Source: Deferribacteres bacterium
GTDB taxonomy: Bacteria > Zhuqueibacterota > Zhuqueibacteria > Zhuqueibacterales > Geothermadaptataceae
Length of the DNA stretch: 64,000 nt
NCBI GenBank assembly: GCA_020633655.1
Contig: JACKDF010000002.1
Span: 248,001-312,000, forward strand
Reading direction: 5' to 3'
Notes under the pieces: generated by a model
Databases searched by the model: none
The model's input: only the letters and a program-made list of their open reading frames with translations
Told to the model about the DNA's origin: nothing
Position numbers and translations under genes: made by a program
Shown: piece by piece, positions 16,945 through 23,904 of the stretch
Numbering within the stretch: the stretch's first letter is position 1
How the letters are laid out: each line of letters starts with the position of its first letter

Positions 16945-18187
16945 AGTATCTTTGCGACCTTATATGTTTTGATTTAATGTAGAAATCAAGGGAATTGTGA
17001 ACAAGCATGAATCCGATGACTATAAAAATTAACCAAATATAAACTTGTTCTACAAGGGAGAGAACATTCATTTCTTGCGTGCCGGCAATGAGATGGATTT
17101 TACTATTGGCAAAATTCTCTGATGCGTTGGGGTGGCATTCTCCGCATGTTGCTGCAAGATTATTCGGATTAATCATTGAACGCGGATCAGATTCAGGCAG
17201 GACTGCATGTACACCGTGGCAACTTCCACAGTTTGCAACGGTTGCTTTGCCGCCGCGTAAGGCTAAGCCGTGATAACTGTTTTCATAGCTTGTTACACGG
17301 TCAGTAAGCAGTCCATAGCGGTTCATCAATCTTTCGGAGGCATGACACGGTGAGCATATTTGCAGAGAAACATTGACCGTGGCCGTTGGTGACATTGGGT
17401 CGTTTTTTGAGATAATATGATGCTCGAGGTGACAATCGTTACATGCCGGGGCATCCAGACTGCCTTCTTGCAAAGATTTTGCATGTTTGCTGATCAGATA
17501 CTGCTCCGTTTGTTCTTCGTGACATTCACCACATGTAGTTGCCAGATTTAATCGATTAATTGTGGAGTTTGGGTCGGTATGGGGCAGCATTTTATGGCCC
17601 CCGTGGCAATTACTACATGCTGCAGCATTTTCATCACCTGAGGCGGCTAATTTACCGTGTACATCTTTAATATAATTTTCAATTGGGGATTCAGCTGCGA
17701 TATTATGGCGTTTTATCATGGAGGCGTCGCCGTGGCATTGTTTGCAGACTTTTACCTGGTTTACACTGCTCATCCATGATGAAGTATCTGCAACTTCTGC
17801 AATATAATGCGTCCCGTGGCATGTAGAGCACTTGGGAAGATCTTCGGGATATTCCTGCATCGCCAAACGACCATGCACACTGGCCATGATATCTTCTTCG
17901 CTATCCTCATGGCAGTTGGCACATTTTACTTTGGCAAGGTCTTCCTCATGATCGGTGTCCGTCACATCCGTGTGGCATTCAGTGCAGTACAGATCGCCGT
18001 GGATACTATTTGTAAATTTTTCTTCATCAACAAAAAGTACTTGCGTTGAATCTGTCGCATCTTCCTGGATTTCAGGATCATTGTGACAATCAAAGCATTC
18101 CGAATTTTCGATTTCAACAAAATCCTGCGCCTTAATTGTGAAAGCGCAGGAAAGTGAAATTCCTAAACAAATAAGAATTTTTTTCAT
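16934..18187 (-). CDS. 11-haem cytochrome c with C-terminal membrane helix
   Basis: A 417-residue periplasmic cytochrome. The ATG at 18187 is chosen because it begins a clean signal peptide (MKKILICLGISLSCAF, ending KAQ); an in-frame start further upstream would overlap the preceding gene. Eleven CXXCH motifs follow, from CFDCH to CGECH, mostly in pairs with SIHG or SVHG histidine spacers that often supply distal haem ligands. A single hydrophobic helix near the C-terminus (VYIWLIFIVIGFMLV) anchors it to the membrane, at the same place where the fused protein enters its b domain. It overlaps the cytochrome b gene, so the two proteins probably form one complex. Confidence 0.92.
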   Translation of the reverse strand: MKKILICLGISLSCAFTIKAQDFVEIENSECFDCHNDPEIQEDATDSTQVLFVDEEKFTNSIHGDLYCTECHTDVTDTDHEEDLAKVKCANCHEDSEEDIMASVHGRLAMQEYPEDLPKCSTCHGTHYIAEVADTSSWMSSVNQVKVCKQCHGDASMIKRHNIAAESPIENYIKDVHGKLAASGDENAAACSNCHGGHKMLPHTDPNSTINRLNLATTCGECHEEQTEQYLISKHAKSLQEGSLDAPACNDCHLEHHIISKNDPMSPTATVNVSLQICSPCHASERLMNRYGLLTDRVTSYENSYHGLALRGGKATVANCGSCHGVHAVLPESDPRSMINPNNLAATCGECHPNASENFANSKIHLIAGTQEMNVLSLVEQVYIWLIFIVIGFMLVHNSLDFYIKSKHIRSQRYYGR

Positions 18188-18248
18188 AGCGTAATAACCA
18201 TTTGAGTACGGTTGTCGTGTTAATTCGTTATCTAATATGGACTTGTTA

Positions 18249-18803
18249 TCATCCCTTTGGCTTTGGATGGGCGATTTTTGTTTTTTGTTTTTCGTAGTCA
18301 AACGGTTTGTAGGTTGGGCTTTCTTCGTTGTGACACTTCAAACAGGTTTCTTTTGTTACTTTTAGGAGGCCAACGGTGGCGGGATCAATTTCCCCGGCAG
18401 CTATAGCATTTTTAACCTTTTTTTTCGAATAGGCTGATCCGGGACCATGGCACGATTCACAACTGACTCCTTCTTCAGCTGCGTACTTCGCTTCCAATCG
18501 CTCGGCAGGCATATCATAGGCAGTTACATGGCATTTCAGGCATTCTTTTGCTTTTTGAGGATCAGCAATGCCTTTCTCCTTGGCAATTTTGGCTGCTTCC
18601 CCGGAGGCGAGGGTTGTAAACGCTTTGGAATGCTGATTGTCTTGCCATACTGTATATTGTGCACCACTTTTTGCTGATTTATGGCATTTTTTGCACCCTA
18701 AAGCACCTGTATAATTGAATACATTCGAATCCTGAGCGAGAACTTCTATGCTAAAAAACGTTACAAAAACTGTAAATATAAAAATAAATTTTCCTTTGCT
18801 CAT
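18249..18803 (-). CDS. Tetrahaem cytochrome c (c554-like), copy A
   Basis: A 184-residue periplasmic cytochrome with signal peptide (about 1-23, ending LAQ) and four CXXCH motifs: CKKCH, CLKCH, CESCH and CLKCH. It is the first gene of the cytochrome cluster and is closely related to the protein at 10838-11389, which closes the cluster. It probably acts as a soluble periplasmic electron shuttle. The next gene starts 61 bases downstream. A near-consensus promoter lies about 135 bases upstream. Confidence 0.92.
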   Translation of the reverse strand: MSKGKFIFIFTVFVTFFSIEVLAQDSNVFNYTGALGCKKCHKSAKSGAQYTVWQDNQHSKAFTTLASGEAAKIAKEKGIADPQKAKECLKCHVTAYDMPAERLEAKYAAEEGVSCESCHGPGSAYSKKKVKNAIAAGEIDPATVGLLKVTKETCLKCHNEESPTYKPFDYEKQKTKIAHPKPKG

Positions 18804-18936
18804 TAAACTAATCTCCTTGTATTGAAATTCGAAAGTATCAATGCAGCTATTAATTCAGTTAATGAGAACTGCTGGTTTTTTATTATACAATCAGCAGTTA
18901 TTAGGCATGCTTTTTTGAAATTGTGAACTTGTGCGA

Positions 18937-18965
18937 AAAATAACAATAATTAATAAATTTGTCAA
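18937..18965 (-). promoter_or_regulatory. Probable sigma-70-like promoter of cytochrome cluster
   Basis: On the minus strand TTGACA (18965-18960) is followed after exactly 17 bases by TATTTT (18942-18937). It is upstream of the first cytochrome gene. The same -35, spacer and -10 combination recurs upstream of the YjbQ-like gene at 26590-26618. The rest of the 460-base gap to the divergent regulator shows no gene. Confidence 0.6.
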
Positions 18966-19266
18966 TCAAAGATTAAAATGATTTTTCATAGCCTGCGTTT
19001 TATTAGTAATTTTTATTTCAGGAATGAGCTGTATATATTCACAATGCTGGCAATCCCCGCAACATGCTCATTTGGACAAACCATTCATCTTAACCTTAGC
19101 AAGGCCAAAGAATTTGCGACATATCAGCAAATAAAATGTGCCGCTTCCTTTTAAAAAATCAAGAAATGAATCAATATTTTTGCTGTTTAGTTCAAATAGA
19201 TTATATACGCGTACTGTGAGGGGTTTCAATTCTTGATTTTTCAGGAAATTTCTCTTGGAGAGGGAA

Positions 19267-20646
19267 ATGGTCATACTTAATAATCCATTCAAGGTAGAAG
19301 GTGTCAGGAAAATTCAAAATTATATCCAATCGACGACACAGTTCCAATGTCATTATTCAGAGTGTATCGATGGAAATAATTCCTGGCAGGAGTCGGATGA
19401 CAAAAAGTTACACTTTGTTTGGTTAAATCATCAATTTTGCAATTCTTCCAATGAAGATTGCAGGGAGATGTTGCAACGAATCCATTACTCACCTACTGTC
19501 GCCATTGTGGATGGCGATCTTCCGCGGGTGCAAAAAATGTTAATCCAAAAGTATTGCTGGAACGTGATTTCAGCACCGGTCTCCGAGAATGCGATAATGT
19601 GGAATATTCTGAAATATTTGAATGGAAATGAGGAGCCGCATCAGGATACGGGTTTTAAAAAAATCAAATGCCGCTTTAATTTAAGCCTGTTGAAGGGAAG
19701 TTCTGCGAAAATCTTACAAGTGAAGCAAAAAATTGCCCTCTTCGCCCCGCATGATGTGAATATAATGATCATTGGTGAAACGGGGACGGGTAAGGAATTA
19801 ACTGCCAGGACACTCCATAGTTGTGGCCGCCGTGCAAAGAAAGCATTTATACCTGTGAATTGTGGTGCGATACCAGGTGATCTCTTTGAGAATGAATTAT
19901 TCGGCCACCGAAAAGGTGCGTACACACACGCTGGAGAAAATGAGAATGGGCTCATTTCAGCAGCAGACGGCGGCACACTTTTTCTCGACGAAGTTGAATC
20001 ACTTTCGCCTTCTGCACAAGTAAAACTCTTGCGTTTTCTTGAAGAGAAAAAATATAAACCATTAGGCCAACCGGGGTATAAATCTGCAGATGTTACGATA
20101 ATTGCGGCGGCAAAAGAGGATATTGGTTCACTGGTCGAGAATGGCAAATTTCGAAAGGATTTATATTATCGCTTCTCAGTCGCTCAGATTCACCTTCCAC
20201 CATTGCGAGAAATAAAAACTGATATTCCCGAACTTGCTCGATGCTTCGTTGAACGCTTTCAAACGCTTTACCAGAAGGAGATGAACGGGATTACGGCGGC
20301 TGCTTTGCAATCCATTATGCATCATGATTGGCCTGGGAACGTACGACAGCTTGAAAATTTCATTCATGCATTGGTTATTTCCAATAATAGTGGCTGGATT
20401 GAGCTCGATGATATTCAGTTCGATTCACTCATGCAGAATGCAAATGCTCAGTCTGAAAAATCGTTGCCATTTCAGCAGGCAAAGCAAAAGTGTATCGCAG
20501 AATTCGAAAATGCCTATTTGCAAAATCTCCTGGCAGCAAAGAAAGGAAATGTGAGTGCAGCTGCCCGTACAGCGCAAAAGGAGCGTAGTGCATTTTGCCG
20601 GCTTTTAAAAAAGTACGATATTAATGCAGAAGAGTACCGTTTGTAA
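19267..20646 (+). CDS. Sigma-54-type AAA+ transcriptional activator with altered GAFTGA loop
   Basis: A 459-residue activator. Residues 1-120 form a degenerate receiver-like domain without a clear phospho-acceptor pocket. The AAA+ domain has Walker A GETGTGKE from residue 170, Walker B GGTLFLDEVE and the arginine-finger stretch FRKDLYYRFSV. The loop that contacts sigma-54 reads GAYTHA (217-222) instead of GAFTGA, with His in place of the second Gly. A Fis-type helix-turn-helix ends the protein (GNVSAAARTAQKERSAFCRL). The ATG at 19267 has GGAG eight bases upstream; a TTG at 19255 is also in frame. It is divergent from the cytochrome cluster and may control it, but no good sigma-54 site is visible there. 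Confidence 0.92.
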   Translation: MVILNNPFKVEGVRKIQNYIQSTTQFQCHYSECIDGNNSWQESDDKKLHFVWLNHQFCNSSNEDCREMLQRIHYSPTVAIVDGDLPRVQKMLIQKYCWNVISAPVSENAIMWNILKYLNGNEEPHQDTGFKKIKCRFNLSLLKGSSAKILQVKQKIALFAPHDVNIMIIGETGTGKELTARTLHSCGRRAKKAFIPVNCGAIPGDLFENELFGHRKGAYTHAGENENGLISAADGGTLFLDEVESLSPSAQVKLLRFLEEKKYKPLGQPGYKSADVTIIAAAKEDIGSLVENGKFRKDLYYRFSVAQIHLPPLREIKTDIPELARCFVERFQTLYQKEMNGITAAALQSIMHHDWPGNVRQLENFIHALVISNNSGWIELDDIQFDSLMQNANAQSEKSLPFQQAKQKCIAEFENAYLQNLLAAKKGNVSAAARTAQKERSAFCRLLKKYDINAEEYRL

Positions 20647-20701
20647 CGGAAGCGATTAGACCAACGTGCAATTTGTTCATATGATTTCAGTTCAGGAATA
20701 T

Positions 20702-20729
20702 ATTTCACACAAAAAGTGAAATGATTTTT
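20702..20729. terminator. Weak hairpin terminator between convergent genes
   Basis: ATTTCAC (20702-20708) and GTGAAAT (20716-20722) pair around a seven-base A-rich loop, followed by GATTTTTG. It lies between the activator gene and the convergent selenoprotein operon. The stem is AU-rich, so efficiency is doubtful. Confidence 0.4.
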
Positions 20730-20787
20730 GCATGAAACCAACGTCTGTATTCTTTGAACGATATCCTGTAACGAATGCCAATTTAGA

Positions 20788-21576
20788 TTACTTCACGAGT
20801 AGAAGCTTCCGCGTTCTTCTCTGATCTTCACCCTGCAGAACCGCATAATACACTCCCGATGATACAGGTTGTCCCGCTTCATCCAATGCGCGCCACTGCT
20901 TTTTATGGGTGCCGCTATCCAATACGCCATTTGCAAGTATTTTTACAAGCCTGCCAAGGGGATCGTAAATCTTGAGACTCGTTCTCTGCGATTTTTCCAG
21001 CGTAAATTCAATAACCGTTGCCGGATTAAATGGATTCGGGTAGTTACCCACCAATGCGAAAGACGTCGAATTAATTGCCTGATTTTTCACAACTGTGCTG
21101 TTTGCAAGCAAATTGTCGATAACATTTTTTACGGCCTCCGTATTGGCACCCCAATCTGAATATTGGATTATTCCCTTTTGATCGATGACAATCGAGTAAT
21201 CGTAGCTTGTATTGTAAAGTTGTGCAATGTCGCTGGCGTTCACACCGATGGGATAGGTGATACCGGTTCTGGTTTTGTAAGAGCGTGCACCTGCCTCAGA
21301 ACCATTCCATACGTCCAGGCTGATAGCAGCGAAATTTTGATCTTTGTACCTTTGGTAAATTTCTGATTCTGTGGCTGGACCAGCCGCAATGCAGGAACTT
21401 CAGTTGTATCCCACAAAAAACAGATAAATAACTTTCCCTTTGTGGTCGGCCAGTTTAAAGTCACCATTTTCCAAGGTTGTTTTTGTAAAATTTTTTGCAG
21501 CATCACCCACTCCGGCGAACAAGGAGGTAGCCAAAAGTAGTGAAGTAAATATAAAAGAATGGATTGCTTTGCTCAT
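20788..21576 (-). CDS. Putative exported selenoprotein: redoxin domain with UxxC and C-terminal sorting tail
   Basis: A 262-residue reading frame interrupted only by one TGA at 21402-21400 (residue 59). Signal peptide at about 1-17, then a thioredoxin-fold redoxin domain in which FFVGYN is followed by TGA and then SSC, so the TGA takes the place of the first Cys of a CxxC active site. The frame stays open for 203 codons after it and keeps the fold: SLDVWNG, TYPIGV, YSIVIDQKGIIQY. A hairpin with a GGUC apex follows at the spacing of bacterial SECIS elements. The last 80 residues are a FlgD/Por-like tail (NYPNPFNP, then SSGVYYAVL). The ATG at 21576 has GGAGG eight bases upstream. Alternatives are a nonsense mutation or sequencing error (Cys codon TGC or TGT changed to TGA). 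Standard annotation would split it into two proteins. Confidence 0.82.
21369..21402 (-). promoter_or_regulatory. Putative bacterial SECIS element next to in-frame UGA
   Basis: Directly after the UGA (21402-21400) the mRNA can form a hairpin with stem GGCUG/CAGCC (21385-21381 with 21377-21373) closing the loop GUC. The stem continues below one C-A mismatch with UUG/CAG pairs. The GGUC apex occupies nucleotides 19-22 after the UGA. This is the same register as GGUC in the Escherichia coli fdhF SECIS as I recall its sequence, and a G in the apical loop is the main SelB contact. Confidence 0.65.
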
Positions 21577-21605
21577 CTTGTAATCCTCCATTTCAATTTT
21601 TCTAA

Positions 21606-23120
21606 TTAAAAATGTGAACTCAAACGCATTTCGAAACCCTCAAAATCGAGAACATTATAGCATATTCCGGATGTACATGCCGGTCCACCTCGTCTTTTGC
21701 CATAAAATAAATTGAGAAAATGATTTTGATCAATTTGAGAACCAATGGAAACGGCTAACCAGTTTCGTGCGTTATTTTCAACCTGGGGAGTTGTAAAGGC
21801 GTCGGTTAAGTCAGGATCTGTCGATCGTTCCCAAATTATTCCTGCAGTGTATGTGGGGGAATGGGAAATCTCAAGCGTTACAGCCGTATTTTCTATTTGC
21901 TGTACTGAGAGCAGGTTCCGCTCGAATCGTTGAAATTCCAGGCCAATGGTTGTCCCCCAGTTGTTGTGCCAATTTTGGGATAAGTAAGTTCCCAAGGCAA
22001 ACCGGTCTTTTTCGAATTTGAATGGATCATTGCTTAAATCAAAAAAGAATTTACCGAAAGTGCCTTCGGTTAGGTGTATAGAAGCCTCAGTGAAAAACTC
22101 TTTAAAAGTTGCATCTTTATTCAACAGTTTGTTCGTCGATTCGGCAAAATTGACAGTGAATTGATGCCCGCCCTGGGAAGTGTATAATGCTTCTGCCTGC
22201 CAACCCGTTTCGTATAACGGCTCGATCACGTGTGTACTTCGGTTAAGTACGATATACTGATGTTCCTTCACGATGGGTGGTGGATCATTGAAATTGAGCA
22301 GAAAATTAATATAATCCTTGATCTCGAAACTTAATCCAACCGGACCAAAAATAGTGTTCGCACCAGCATAAAGTGCGTGTGCTGTTTTGTCTCTCAGGCT
22401 AAATAAATCCTGATTGCCATTGAACCGTTGGGCATATTCACTGTAAATTTGCATTTCACCAGGCATGTTTGCAGAAAAGCTAACGGACCCGTATTCCTGC
22501 AGTTTGTCGTTGTCATTTTCTCGAAGATAGGCAGATCCCAAGGTATAATTTTCTGCAATGGTCACATTGGTTTCGATCCCCTCCAGCAGCGTGGGCCTTC
22601 GCCTGTCGCTAGCAAAAGTTGGTGGCAGTACGTTGAAAAGTGGTCTGCCATGCAAAAGCTTTATTTCCAGATTTTGTGCCTGATACTTCACCAGCAAACC
22701 ATCAATATCGCGATAGAAACCGTACCGCGTTCTGTAAATTATATCTTCCAAAATATTCCCCTGAATTTCAAATGAGCGGAGGAGTAACCCACGGCCAAAA
22801 ATTTCATAAAAATTTCCAATTGTGATGCCAATCCCGCCCTGGTTTAAGCTGATTGATTTCTGTGTGAGTTCAGAATAAGCATTCGTAGGATTTTCATGCT
22901 GAAACCTTTCGAATTTAAAGGATGCGTTGATCATTTCCTTTTGATAATTCAAATTAAGACTATTGTATAGTGTGGTTAAATTCCGTGGAGAAGTGTCGGG
23001 TAAGTTCCCAGCCTGATATTCCGCAAGATTAGAAACATTCACCTGACCAGAGGCTAAATTCCGAATAAAGAGAATACAGAAGCAGATCGTGTAGAACACC
23101 CGGGCGACACTAATCCTCAT
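21606..23120 (-). CDS. DUF6029-like outer-membrane beta-barrel protein
   Basis: A 504-residue exported protein. The ATG at 23120 is preferred because GGAG lies eight bases upstream and it starts a clean signal peptide (MRISVARVFYTICFCILF, cleavage near ASGQ). The body consists of alternating beta strands ending in aromatic residues and closes with FEMRLSSHF, a terminal Phe typical of outer-membrane barrels. The opening YQAGNLPDTSPRNLTTLYNS and GITIGNFYEIFGRGLLLRSF resemble the DUF6029 family. Function unknown. It overlaps the end of the TlpA gene by 11 bases and is followed after 29 bases by the selenoprotein gene, so the three form one operon. Confidence 0.8.
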   Translation of the reverse strand: MRISVARVFYTICFCILFIRNLASGQVNVSNLAEYQAGNLPDTSPRNLTTLYNSLNLNYQKEMINASFKFERFQHENPTNAYSELTQKSISLNQGGIGITIGNFYEIFGRGLLLRSFEIQGNILEDIIYRTRYGFYRDIDGLLVKYQAQNLEIKLLHGRPLFNVLPPTFASDRRRPTLLEGIETNVTIAENYTLGSAYLRENDNDKLQEYGSVSFSANMPGEMQIYSEYAQRFNGNQDLFSLRDKTAHALYAGANTIFGPVGLSFEIKDYINFLLNFNDPPPIVKEHQYIVLNRSTHVIEPLYETGWQAEALYTSQGGHQFTVNFAESTNKLLNKDATFKEFFTEASIHLTEGTFGKFFFDLSNDPFKFEKDRFALGTYLSQNWHNNWGTTIGLEFQRFERNLLSVQQIENTAVTLEISHSPTYTAGIIWERSTDPDLTDAFTTPQVENNARNWLAVSIGSQIDQNHFLNLFYGKRRGGPACTSGICYNVLDFEGFEMRLSSHF

Positions 23121-23598
23121 GCAAAAACTCCTGAATTCGTTGTTCAACTATCTTTTCGTCCCCGACGCGATACCCCTGATGAAAGAATAAGACCTCATCA
23201 TTTTGATTGACGATGAGTAAAGTTGGAATTGCCATAACAGCAAGTTGGTTTTTAATTTGTCCGTTGACATCGAGCAGAATCGGGAAATTAATGCCTAGGG
23301 AATGGGCCATTGGTTTTATTTTTAACCGATTTCGATTGCCATCAACATTGATACTTATGAAAGAAACACCTTTTTCCTTGTATTTATCTGCTAAGGTAAC
23401 CAGCTTTGGAATAGCCTGAACACAAGGTTTGCACCAGGTTGCCCAAAAATCGATTACAGTAAGTTTGTTCCCTTTCAGGTGTTTATATTCCTGCCAGTGG
23501 TTATTGATATCCTTCGTTCTAAAATTACTTATTTTTTTACCAGGTATTGCTGCACTGAAAAATAGAAATAAGGCCAGTACGATAAACAATCTGTGCAT
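23110..23598 (-). CDS. TlpA-like thioredoxin-fold protein
   Basis: A 162-residue exported thiol-disulfide oxidoreductase. The ATG at 23598 follows a GGAGAA site and starts a signal peptide (MHRLFIVLALFLFFSAAIP). The active site WATWCKPC lies in the first third, followed by KGVSFISINVDGN and the cis-Pro segment MAIPTLLIV. TlpA/ResA-like proteins reduce disulfides outside the cytoplasm, for example in apocytochrome c before haem attachment. It is the first gene of the operon with the DUF6029-like protein and the UxxC redoxin, so the operon holds one Cys-type and one Sec-type enzyme. Confidence 0.92.
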   Translation of the reverse strand: MHRLFIVLALFLFFSAAIPGKKISNFRTKDINNHWQEYKHLKGNKLTVIDFWATWCKPCVQAIPKLVTLADKYKEKGVSFISINVDGNRNRLKIKPMAHSLGINFPILLDVNGQIKNQLAVMAIPTLLIVNQNDEVLFFHQGYRVGDEKIVEQRIQEFLHED

Positions 23599-23904
23599 GC
23601 ATTCTCCGTTGGTCAAGGTTGAAGAAGGTTTGAATTTAATTTTAAAGCCCTTCTGTAACTGTGTATTTAAGAAATTAATTCCTTGAATTAAAAAATTTTT
23701 TATGAATCGATGCAGGGATGATGTACAGGGATGCATTTGTTACGTCGCCACGACTCTGTTAAATTTCGATTTGAATATTCCCATGAAAACAGTATCTTTC
23801 GCCTTCCGGTTCGTTTCCACGAAATTACCTTAACTCCGATTTGATAGCAAATTATCTCGGAAGAATTGATATTTCCCCCTTTTATCACAAGAGGAACAAA
23901 GGAT

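Noticed and set aside
16934..18301. Longer start for the 11-haem cytochrome (38 extra residues)
   Set aside because: It would overlap the previous gene and bury the signal peptide; the ATG at 18187 gives a normal export signal.
19127..19143. Sigma-54-like site (minus strand GGCAC ... TTGC) upstream of the cytochrome cluster
   Set aside because: GG and GC are 12 bases apart instead of 10, and it lies more than 300 bases from the first gene.
21240..21506. Alternative frame spanning the TGA region, suggesting a frameshift rather than Sec recoding
   Set aside because: The upstream and downstream parts of the redoxin are in the same frame, so only the TGA interrupts; no shift is needed.
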